From Bemisia tabaci (lineage: Eukaryota; Arthropoda; Insecta; Hemiptera; Aleyrodidae), in the NCBI RefSeq assembly GCF_918797505.1, contig NC_092802.1, positions 13,969,480-14,033,479 on the forward strand: DNA of 64,000 nucleotides, read 5' to 3'. Shown piece by piece: positions 44,494 to 54,609 of the stretch. Numbering within the stretch: the stretch's first letter is position 1; every line of letters begins with the position of its first letter. Under the pieces are notes generated by a model. That model saw only the letters and a program-made list of their open reading frames with translations. It was not told where the DNA came from and ran no database searches. A program made the position numbers and the translations under genes.

Positions 44494-44559
44494 AGATGTA
44501 ACCATTACGATACTACAAAGTATGGGGACGAAAAATACTGCAACGTAGGGAAGATGCAT
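44494..44559 (-). CDS. Small secreted six-cysteine protein, exon 1 (signal peptide)
   Basis: ATG at 44559 opens a 22-residue hydrophobic leader (MHLPYVAVFFVPILCSIVM...VTS) immediately followed by a consensus donor TCT|GTAAGT. Phase 0 matches exon 2. Joined protein 134 residues. Confidence 0.72.
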
Positions 44560-44649
44560 CTCGATTAATGGCGATGAACTGAATTTCCGGCTAAAAGCGA
44601 ATGTACGTTAAGAACTTTGGACTTAATGATGAGTATTGTGCGGATGCAG

Positions 44650-44657
44650 TATTTAAA
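44650..44657 (-). promoter_or_regulatory. TATA-like box of the secreted-protein gene
   Basis: TTTAAATA on the minus strand, about 95 bp upstream of the ATG, predicting a start near 44625 and a 5' UTR of about 65 nt. Confidence 0.35.
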
Positions 44658-44659
44658 GG

Positions 44660-45160
44660 GGGAAAAATCGGTCATCGAGAAGAATAATCGAGATCATTCA
44701 ATATGTAACATTAATAATTAAACAAAATAAGCCCGTATTTAACCGAATAACGACCCGCATTTCATGACCCGAATACCGAAAGTGCACCGTTAATGTCAGA
44801 AAGGGCCTAAACAACAGGAACCTCTAAGCTCCTGATCGTATCGCTTCTTCCAAGGCTCATGAGTCGGCGCCCAGGCTGTTCCATAACTAAACGGTTCTCT
44901 TATTGATTCAGATGGTCCAGATTGTATATGGAAAGCAAACCAATGCTATTTGGACTGTGAATAAACACTTAATGACACTGCACACGAATTGTTATGGAGA
45001 AATATTTTTGAAATAAACTCTTCTGAACCAATTGTCACTGCTTGACGAAAGAGCGTATCTCAATAGCCACGTGAGCCCTAGGCTTCGCATAACTCTTTGC
45101 TTTCCGAGGCCTATGTCAGAATAAAGAAACGCCCTCCAGTCAGAGGAGCGACGAATTAAA
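44660..45160. other. Spacer, nothing recognised
   Basis: Upstream flank of the secreted-protein gene; no exon-like frame or repeat. Confidence 0.4.
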
Positions 45161-45325
45161 CAGTGGCGTGGCGTGAATTGCGATATATCGATTGTTATAC
45201 CATTTAAACCTATGGTAAAGAATCGATTAATAAGGTGTTCCCTGCGAACAACCTGTTTATCGATCCTTTTCCATAGGTTTAAATGGTATAACAATCGATA
45301 TATCTCAAAGCACGCCACGCCACTG
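45161..45325. mobile_element. hAT-like palindromic MITE, copy 4
   Basis: CAGTGGCGTGGCGTGAATTG ... CACGCCACGCCACTG; perfect duplication GAATTAAA; 165 bp. Confidence 0.93.
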
Positions 45326-45658
45326 GAATTAAAGATAAAAACGGTCCACATTTCAAAAAACCGATGATGACAAATAATGAGGTCTCTAATCGCGCACAGT
45401 TTTTTAACCTCAATTCTGCAGCTCAAAGGAGCGAAAAAACTCACGAGCATCAGGACATTACTAAACTTCCTTTCAATACTTTTGCATTTTTGAGCGAAGT
45501 TTCAAATATTCATCTTTGGATTTTATTATTGTTGTAATGGAAATTACAAATTAAATTAATCCAGTACGTGTAACCAAATCCTCAATTCTTGTCGATCAAT
45601 TAATTAACGACCAAAATTTGACGACTACCACAACAACTGCTTTCTCGGTGCACATTCT

Positions 45659-45860
45659 TGCAATGGAGAATTTGCATGCAAATTTTTTATTGCTTCATCT
45701 GAAAGTGCTTAAAGAGCTGATTTCATAGATTTCTTATGATTTTTTCAGGTATGGGAAATAGTATAAAAATAGATTTTAAAAAGAGAAAATGACCTAGTGA
45801 CGTCATCTGGCGGCATTTCCCATTAAAACACACGTATTTTAGCAGATTAGATAATTTCGG
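45659..45860. repeat. Dispersed repeat, intact copy
   Basis: CAATGGAGAATTTGCATGCA, TTCATCTGAAAGTGCTTAAA, GTCATCTGGCGGCATTTCCC; inverted partners at 42380-42905 and about 16290-16360. Confidence 0.65.
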
Positions 45861-47681
45861 CATATCTTCCCCACTAATTATTCGATTCACGAATCAAGGG
45901 TATCCTCGTGATCAATTCACTCAGTAGTTTCCTATTAAACACGAAATTTACAAACAGGACACCTGCAAATTTTCTATTCTCCATTCTGTTGAGAAATGAA
46001 CTTCTTCAATTCCAGTGACTTCATAACCTGAGAAAAAAGTCCTAGAAAAGAGGAAACTACCTAATCATGACTTTATTCAAATGATTAGACAGGTATCAAG
46101 ACTTTTTTCTCTGTGACGCATAGTTTCCTCGTGTTGATTAAGATTGTAAAGATACAAAATATTCAAAACCATAATCCGCAGGCATTTGCCCGTGTTTCCT
46201 CGTTCCAATGGGCCTAATGCAAAATTCAGCTGGAGAAAAAAGAAGAGCTGGGGCCGGGGTCAAAGGACAGGGCGCATAAGAACAGTTTTTGCTATTTCAA
46301 AAAATACGTGTTTGAAGTTTCGATATTACATGGATGGCGAAAAGGAAGTTCAAACTGACATTTTGATGCTTAAAAATTAGAGTTTGGGAGCGAATTTTTC
46401 ACAGAATATACATTGAGACTAGTTTTACTTGAAATCATTAAAAAATCTTCAAAAAGGGTAAAAATTCCGCCAAGCCTATAAGATCTTATCACAAAATTAG
46501 TAGGTATGTATCTAAAAAAAAAAAAAAATTAAAAAAAGAAGAGGGGGGATAGTTATCTCTTGAAAATTACAAAAAGAGAAAGAAAAGTAGCTCAAACTCT
46601 GTTTCCCATTTCAAACCTCAAAATGTCTGATATCATTTGAGGTCAAGATTTTTTAAGCATAGGTACGCCTTAGAACTACAACGAGCAAATGGACAGTTAA
46701 TTCTGCTGAGAGTCCCCTTCAGTTAGTTTAGGACGCAACCAGCTTACCTTAGAAGCTAGTTTTGTTGCCTGGGTCACCAATACAGGGAAAGATAATTCGA
46801 TTTGTTTCCTACGAGAAGGTGGCGAGAGATAAAACAGGCAGTTCTTTTTTCAGTCTCAAACCTCAAAATATTTGATATCTTTTGAAGTCAAGATTTTTCA
46901 ACATCTCCTCATCTCACTTTCATTTTCGTTTTGCATTTTAGGAGACAAATTCCACTCTCATACATCAATGAACTTTATTGTCATGGGAACGGAGTTCCCC
47001 ATGATATTAGAATCGTTCCGTTGCTTTCGCTATGGGATTCCCTATACCTCTGCGACCTTGAGCGTTTCGCCCAGTCTCCGATTTTTGGTTGATTTTCCGA
47101 TGTATCAAAAACCGTTGTATTTTTTAGCCAATCATGTCTCTACGTCAAGTTGTGTTGATTGCTAAAATTCGCTTTCAGCGAGTTTTTTTCCACCTTGAGA
47201 TGTCGTGTCTGACTGGTAAATCTGCGCAGAACCACGAAGTTCCGTTTTTAGGCAAATTCTTTTTTTTGGGAGGTTCTGATTGGTTATTTTTCGCCATCAG
47301 TTTTCTGTTCGTTGGTGCAAAAGATCGCTTACCTCGGTGTTCTTGAGAAGCCGCCATTATCCCACCTCAAATTTGAAAAATAGAAGTAAAGAAATAATAA
47401 CCATCGTACAAGGTGGAAAATTGTTCTGGGGGACTCGTTACGGATAAAGAAGTCAAAATCAGAGCTCGATTGATTGATTTAATTCACGGATACGCAAATA
47501 TTGCCTTAGCTCAACTGCCGCGATCGGAATGCGTGCTGGGATGAACCTCAAGACGCATTAAAACAGTGCGAACCATGGCTCCTACAGCAATGCGCATCCC
47601 AAAAGCAGTCAAGGTCTCTTGTGATAAGTCCCACCCATTGCCCGAGCCTTTTAAATGCTATTTTTACTCTCGCTTACGTGG
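45861..47681. other. Spacer; GCGCATAAG repeat and a candidate first exon
   Basis: 46265-46480 is a copy of the GCGCATAAG repeat (TGCTATTTCAAAAAATACGT). On the minus strand 47353-47330 reads ATGGCGGCTTCTC...CACCGAG|GTAAGC, which could be a short first coding exon, but no second exon was found. Confidence 0.3.
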
Positions 47682-47781
47682 ATCCGGTATAGCCTAGTTG
47701 ACTAAACCACCTCGTATTTTTGATTAGGTGCGGGCACCCGGCGATCGGAAGTTCGATACCCGACGATGGGAACTACTTTTT
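47682..47781 (+). other. tRNA-derived sequence with pol III boxes
   Basis: A-box-like TAGCCTAGTTGAC (from 47690), B-box-like AGTTCGATACC (47750-47760) with a mostly paired T arm (TCGG/CCGA), then a TTTTT terminator at 47777. The long A-B spacing and missing acceptor stem point to a SINE head or tRNA relic. Confidence 0.45.
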
Positions 47782-48467
47782 AATGGTTGTATTGAATGTT
47801 TTAGACTAATCATCAAAAAATAATTAATAGTAGATGATAAATGTACGAACATTTTCTCATGAGTTAATATGTTAAACAAAAATACTGGAATATACCTCCT
47901 TCATATAATCAGCCACATGTTCCCCCAAATTAATGACGTTATTTTCTTTTTCAATAAAGTTAATTTGCATTCAACGTTCGTAAGTTAAGCAAAAAGTACC
48001 TATTGATACAAATAGAAAGACATGAAAATAGTATGTCTAACATTTCAGTTGTTTTTTTTTTTATTTATTTTTTGTTTTTTTGTTTTTTCAATAAAACAAA
48101 TTGACTGGGACTAGAATCATCGTATCTCTGAAGACAAAAGCTAAGTTTTTTGATACAGAAATACTAATATATTCATCCTTTATATAATCAGGGAGATGTT
48201 GACCCAAATATTGATGTATATTTTCTCTGTTCGCCCAAATTCATGATGGTATTTTCTTTTTTCAATAAAATTAATGTACATTCCACGTTCTTAAAGCAAT
48301 ATTTTCTCCAAAATTCAGCAAAAAATAACAATTTATACCTACGCAAAAAGTAAATAAATAAATAAAGCAATGACATGAAAGTAGTATAGGTAGTACACAT
48401 CTAACATTTCGGTTACATCTATTTGAATGAAAAAAATGGCAACTTAGGAAGCACATAGGTCACTTAT
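47782..48467. other. Spacer with internal AT-rich duplication
   Basis: No gene. Two similar stretches (about 47880-48010 and 48170-48300: TTCATATAATCAG/TTTATATAATCAG, TTTCAATAAA(G/A)TTAAT) suggest a degenerate direct repeat. Confidence 0.45.
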
Positions 48468-48720
48468 CGACGGTGAAACTACCAAACCACGTACCTCGGT
48501 TTGCGACGTCGCAGACTTTCTGTCATACTTTATTTTTTAAATGAAAAGCTACTTAACGTCCAGTCTTGAAAATTTCCGTGATTTTTTCTCTTCGTGCGGA
48601 GAAAATTCTGTGAAAATTTCAAGGAATGATATTGATTTGGTCTACTTCAAAAAAATAAAATGTGAGCGGAGATTTTTAAACACCGCAAACGAGATACGTG
48701 GTTTGGTAGTTTCACCGTCG
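48468..48720. mobile_element. 253-bp palindromic MITE, CGACGGTG family, copy 2
   Basis: CGACGGTGAAACTACCAAAC ... inverse; TTAT/TTAT duplication; nearly identical to 15009-15261, so recently active. Confidence 0.93.
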
Positions 48721-49039
48721 TTATGATGCGTATTCGGGCATATGCGTAGAGTAAAAATATCATACTTTACGCCGAAAAAACGAAACTGAAAGTTAAATGC
48801 GTTAACTTCCAAAAACCATACATAATCCAACGAAAATAAATAATTGGTAAATAACAGCTTTCTTGTATGCAAAGAAAAAAAATTAAAAATGTTAAAAAAG
48901 AGATGTCGACACAAAATTACATAGCCCCTTCAATTCTGAAGATACTACAAACGAACTGTACCTTAACATTTTCATATCCCAGAAGCAAAAGTTCCCATGA
49001 CGAATATTGCTATCGCTAGCGATTGCAAAAACCAACTTG

Positions 49040-49982
49040 TTTAATTTTTCTCTAATTCTTCCCCTTCATTTCATGTAGCCGCAACTCCTAATACCTACAA
49101 TAGCTTTGTAAGGAACCATTGTATAATGCTTACGAGACTTCCCTCGTTTAGATCGAGAAAAGAATAAATATTTTCAATTTAGATTCTGGCACACTCTTTG
49201 AAAATTAAAAAAAAGTCAGGTAGATGACGGTAGAATTTTTAAAAAGAGCATTAAAATATAGCTAAAAAATCAACAATTCTGGCGAGACGGTCCCGATACT
49301 CCTGTGGGTGTGGTATGGCTGAAAGGGTAGTGCCAATAATAAGGGCAAATTGCCAAAAAATGGAAATGCATCTTTTTACCAGTTCGAGTCAATTTTTCTT
49401 TCTTCCTTTTCGCCACTCGCCATTTTCATGTCACCTAGGTCCTTCAAAATTCAGAGACGGCTAATTACTGTGAGCGCCAGGCGGAAAAATCATACATTCG
49501 ACAGTCAACTCCTTCTTTTAAGTGAGCAAATGCATTTCTGGATAAGTCCTTGGGATCTGCCACGAAACGATTTTCATAGGCTTAAAGTGCTAGCAGGAAT
49601 TTGAGAGGAGCTTTTTTGAGCATTCATGTAATCCTTCCTTTGTCATTTTGCTTGCAATGCTTGAGGATATACCTTGGTGCCTAAAAGAAGATGGGCTGCA
49701 GCTGACACTCGAATGATACGTATCGGGACCGTCTCGCCAGAATTGTTGATTTTTAGCTATTTTTTTATGCTCTTTTTAAAAATTCTACCTTCATCTACCT
49801 GACTTTTTTTTAATTTTCAAAGAGTGTGCCAGAATCTGAATTGAAAATATTTATTCTATTCTTGATCTTAACGAGGGAGGTCTCGTAAGTAATTTACAAT
49901 GGCTCCTTACATAGCTATTGTAGGTATTAAGAGTTGCGGCTATACCTTAAATGAAGGGGAAGAATTGGCGAAAAATTAAATA
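49040..49982. repeat. Large inverted repeat, ~265-bp arms, ~415-bp loop
   Basis: Left arm 49040-49302, right arm 49718-49982; shared blocks ATTCTGGCGAGACGGTCCCG / inverse, GAGTGTGCCAGAATCT and CCTACAATAGCTTTGTAAGG / inverse. The loop is unrelated single-copy-looking sequence without a gene. Confidence 0.8.
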
Positions 49983-50814
49983 AAGTTCATTGATGTATGA
50001 GAGTGGAATTTGTTTTTGTTTGTTGGAGATCTCTATAGCCTTGACGGGGTCGCTACCGCTCCTAGTAATTGAAATCTTACTTTAAAAACTACTACTTACT
50101 GTATAAACTACAAAGTTTATTCGCAACCTTTCCGTTATTTTCGATTCATGTTCTGTGTTTGAAGAAAAAAATGTGTCCGCAAGCAGCATACTTAATCAAG
50201 GGGAACAAGTTGCTTCAATCCCTTACAGAAACGAGGGCACTGAAAGCTCCTGTAGAGGGCGATATTCCATCGACCCCTAACTTGCTAGGTAAGTCTTCGC
50301 CTGGGACACAACTCAAAGTAAAATTCTGTAACACGGTTGCCATGAAGAGAAATAAAGTGCCTTGACCTAGGGACTCTCCGATACATTTACGTTTACCTAC
50401 AACAACAATTTATCATAGTTAAATACAAACTTACAAACCTTAACTGGTTCTCACCTCATACAAAGCGTGCGCTTTGATAGTTATCAGCATACGGGTATTT
50501 ATCAAATCACAATGATAAGTTGACGTTGACTGTATGTAACAAGGTGGTTAAAATCGTGCTGGGTCCACATTTTGTTTGCTGGAAAAGCAGGGCCAGAGAG
50601 TTCAACAATTTCAAGTAGAGTCTAATTTCGAGCTGTGATTAGTATCAGTACAAGACTGAGGGGAAGAGTGGTAACATGAGTAAAGTTACTGGAATATTAC
50701 CGTCATGTTGATTCAACATGACAGGTAGTAGCATTCTCGGTCATGTTGATTCAACATGACGGCAAATGTAGAATCAAGTCAAACCATGTTGGATTTGGAA
50801 CCATGTTGGGGGAA
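49983..50814. other. Spacer with a repeated 21-nt near-palindrome
   Basis: GTCATGTTGA-TTCAACATGAC occurs twice (about 50703 and 50741). A 98-codon plus-strand frame at 50069-50365 has no recognisable features. Confidence 0.4.
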
Positions 50815-51755
50815 CCCTGGTAAAAATTGGCAGTAGAATCTGTGTTCCAAAATACCATAGACCTAAAGCCGGCTGTAAGATTTCCAATAGCTTCTGTACC
50901 CGGCTGTACAATTTCTTACAGCCTTTTATAGCCGATGGCGATTAAGCAACAGCCAGACGATAAAATTTATGCCAAACATTACTAAATACGGATACTAGGA
51001 CTCAGTGAGTTTTTGGACTACCGCTCTCTTTTTGTGCCGTAGTATCTTGATTTATTTTGCGAAGGGAGCTCCGTACTTTTGAAGGATGCCTGCCATTCTT
51101 AATATGTTGGAGCGCCTTCAATTTCTTATGATACTGTGCAATACCTCTGGTGTGAAATAGTTGCTTCAGACGCCGTGGCACGCTGCGGCGCGGCGCGGCG
51201 GGCGGGCAGAGAGCGCGAAACGCGCATTGGCGCCTACAAACCTAACAGGGATACTTCACGCATTGCGCAATGCGTAAAGTATCCCTGTTAGGTTTTTAGG
51301 CGCCAGTGCGTCGCCGCTCTGCTTTGTGTTAGGCTCTAATATTTAATCTCGCGGAGTCAGCGTTTTTCAACTCATGATTTTGAAATGTTTGCACACTCTG
51401 TATGGACTATTCTCATTTTAATTGATGAAAAAAAAATATGCTTTAAAGGAAAATATAATGTGTGTTTTGTAAATATTAAGGTAGTTCCGTATCAAACTTA
51501 ATGATTTCCGAAGCACACGAATTTCTACACGATTCCTTGTAGCCTTTCATAGCCAATGGCGATAAAGTGTACAGCCCGGCGATAGGAACTATATAGCCCA
51601 ACTGTATACTTTTTTATAGCTTCGTATAGCCCGGCTATATGATTTGCTTCGCTTTCTACAGCCAGCTATATGATTTTCAATAGACTTTTTTAGTCGGCCA
51701 TAAGAACTCCTATGGTATTTTGAAACGCAGTTCCTATCGCCAATTTTTACCAGGG
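50815..51755. mobile_element. TIR element CCCTGGTAAAAATTGGC
   Basis: CCCTGGTAAAAATTGGCAGT ... GCCAATTTTTACCAGGG with AA/AA flanks. Subterminal AAAATACCATAG / CTATGGTATTTT is also mirrored. 51228-51305 is a near-perfect hairpin made of two inverted minisatellite units (TGGCGCCTACAAACCTAACA / inverse). Confidence 0.8.
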
Positions 51756-52058
51756 AATGCAGCTTATATCAGCATAATTTCTGTCATGCCATTTCATCAT
51801 GGCGGTTAATGCTACTTCGACGATTCTTTTTTTTTCTTGAGTGTATTGTTACTTTTATATTACTTCACTTGACGCATTTGCTCGAGCTTATGAACATATG
51901 TTTTTTACTGAGCTGAAGACAGATCCAATCTGGAATGACAGTCGTCATTATTCAGGAAGAAATTTAGAAAAAAAAAAGACATAAAGACCAAATGTAAATA
52001 CCACTCAACCATTCACAAAAAGATTTTACTACACAAACATAAGAGACTTTGTACAAAC
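51756..52058. other. Spacer, nothing recognised
   Basis: No exon completing the P450 heme motif was seen here. Confidence 0.4.
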
Positions 52059-52200
52059 CAAATCCAAAGGGTTTGAAGATGTCTGGTATGATCACTTTAT
52101 TCTCTGCATTTATAAAACGCTCTGGTTTAAAAAGCTCCGGTTCATCCCAATATGTAGAGCTCATAAGCAGGTGATGGAAGTTTACAAGTAATATAGTGTT
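52059..52200 (-). CDS. Cytochrome P450, single internal exon
   Basis: Acceptor TTTCTATTCCAG|AAC and donor GGATTTG|GTTTGT bound a 142-nt exon (phase 0 to phase 1). The 47 residues contain YWDEPELFKPERFI, the PxRF meander motif of P450s, and end with PFGFG, the start of the heme-binding FxxGxRxCxG loop, so the next exon should begin at the R-x-C part. P450s are ER monooxygenases. The spacing is reminiscent of insect clan 2 enzymes, but one exon is too little to assign a family. No neighbouring P450 exon was found in the surrounding repeats, so it is either one exon of a gene with long introns or an orphaned pseudogene exon. Confidence 0.7.
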
Positions 52201-53567
52201 CTGGAATAGAAATGAACAATGCAGCTGATAAGTAACGTCAAAGCACACGAATTCTTAAGCGTGAGAAGAAATTTTAGGGTGAAATATCAATGGAAATAGA
52301 TCAATGAACGCTTTGCGGGAAAAATTGTCGATAGAGTAACAATTAAAGTAATGATACGGTCATGAAGGTCATGTTAGGAACAAAGGCAGATTGGAACACG
52401 ATTTATAGATACGTAAGACTAGTATTAGAAAAGAGAAATGAAATATCAAATGGCAGATTGCCAACCCAAACCGATGAAGTGGCCACGGCCGGTACTGGTT
52501 TCATAGAAAATAGTTAGGCTAATATTATGAATAATTATTCGTATTGACTACTTAACCCATCAATTTATTAGACTTGAGATTTCATATGAACCGAAATGTT
52601 TATGATTCTATACTCTCTATTGATTTAATGATTAAGATATGATTAATCTCTCATTATTTAGCTATTCACATACTCGAGTTCTCAAGTGCAACTTGTCTTT
52701 TGAATATTTGTATACTGAATGTTATATATATTTTCTATGAATAAAAAAAAAATAATAATAATTAAAGTAATAAAAAATAATTTTCGTTACTTTTAGAATC
52801 AATAGATATTTTTTGGCCTGTGAGTCCATTTTGAAAAATTTTAAGCGCCGGCTCCACAAGACTAAAAGAGAAAGTTAGTGGTAACTATATAGAATCCTGA
52901 TTATACAGGGTGATCCGAAAATCTGTACCCGCCACCTCGCCTGAATTGAACGAGACTTGTCATTGGCATTGCGTTAGAAAAGCAATAGATGCATCAAAAA
53001 GTTTTAAAAATTAGTGACTCTCTCACGCTCTTTGATTTTTGTATCCGGCTCATCAAAAAATCAATCGACGTCCAAGTGACCTCACGTGTTAGTTGTCCTA
53101 ACTTTCACCTTAATAAATTGAAAGAGAGCCTGTTATATGAATATAACGTGTCTAATTTCCAGTTCAATATCCCTTTTCCGGTACAGAAATAGGGATCTTT
53201 TGGCAACATTATGACCAGTTTCTTAAAACGAACAACATGTTTTCTTTATCTCAAAAATAATTTTTCCAAAAAAAGGGGGAAAAAATCTTTGAAAATTGAG
53301 GTACCTGAATAGATAAAGGAGTGTAAAAAAATGAGATGGTCAATTAACTTCCGGTTCAATCTGAGACGAATTTGTGGCCCATGGGAACGATTGTTTTGGC
53401 CCTCGATAGAACTCGGCTTTTGTGACCGGTGAGTCTCGTCGTACACCACCTTTTGTTCTCAGTACATAATATTCTTGCCTTTTTGAACCTAACGGATATA
53501 TATAATCTTTGAGACTTCGCGGATTAAATAAATTCGCTTTAATGGTATTCCAATTTTTTCTAATTTA
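52201..53567. other. Spacer, nothing recognised
   Basis: AT-rich. CAGGGTGATCCGAAAATCTG at 52908 resembles a common insect repeat terminus, also seen as CAGGGTGTTCC at 60849. Confidence 0.4.
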
Positions 53568-53967
53568 CATTGAAAAAAAAAAATTATGGTGTATTTACTA
53601 AGAAAAAGGTAAAATTACCAAGAATTCGGGGTTCTATTTGATCCCAGTTTTTTCTTGGTAAAATTACCATTTATGGAATTGATAATTTTACCGAGAAATC
53701 TCGGTAAAACCTCGGTAATCTGGACCTTGGTAAAAACGCCAATATTTTTATCGACTGTGGTAGAATCACCGAGATAAAATGGCAAAGTTACCAGGAATTG
53801 ATTACCAATAAAAGTGGTATTCTTACCTGAAAAAACAGTAAAAATACCGGTTTTTAGGTGAGCTTACCAGTCTGTCTTGGTAAAATTACCAATAATTGGT
53901 AAAAAAAAGTGAGATGGTAAAGGTACCAACGGACCCTCGTAAAAACGCCGAGAATTTTTTTTCAGTG
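53568..53967. mobile_element. CACTG/CATTG-AAAA element of the GGTAAAATTACC type, copy 3
   Basis: CATTGAAAAAAAAAAATTAT ... TTTTTTTTCAGTG flanked by TA/TA; 400 bp; an inverted relative of 35744-36158. Confidence 0.85.
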
Positions 53968-54284
53968 TAGATAAGAATTTACAGATTCGTGCGAAGTCCG
54001 TCTATAAGAAAACCAAAATTCAATCAGTTTTGAGAAAATTATTATAGATATTGGATTACGGTCATAATTTTGCTTTCATATAGCGATTTTTTCGGCGACA
54101 CTAAAGGAAAAAAAAAAACTGAATTTTTATCGGCACAGAGTTCAAAGAAACTATAATTGAGCACGGTTCGGAGGAACGTTTCTGCCATAATTCTTACACA
54201 ATACTTATGGTATACACTAAGAGCGGAAAAGGAACTCACTTGAATTTTAGCGTGGAGCTCGAAAGACCACTTCAAGTCTTTGTA

Positions 54285-54600
54285 TGCGAGTGGCTCAATG
54301 GAGCACATCACGCCTTTGTATGTATGCGGTGGCTCAATGGAGCACCTCGCGCACTATAAATAGCACGGAGCTCGAAAGAGCACTTCATGCATCTGTATTT
54401 TAAGGTTAAAACGAACTCTAAAGAAACTCAATGCGAGGCTCAAACGAACTCTCAAGCATTCTTAATGCGAGGCTCAAACGAACTCCCAAGCATTCTTAAT
54501 GCGAGGGGCTCAAACGAATCCTAAAGCATTCTTAATATGAGGTTTAAACAAACTCTGAAAGGATCCCAATGCGAGTCTCAACCGAGCTCTCAAGCATGCA
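54285..54600. repeat. Tandem repeat, ~40-bp units
   Basis: Five or so units of CTCAAACGAACTCTCAAGCA + TTCTTAATGCGAGG, preceded by two units of GTGGCTCAATGGAGCAC. Confidence 0.75.
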
Positions 54601-54609
54601 ATTATTTTG

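Noticed and set aside
50069..50365. 98-codon plus-strand frame
   Set aside because: No domain, signal or splice evidence.
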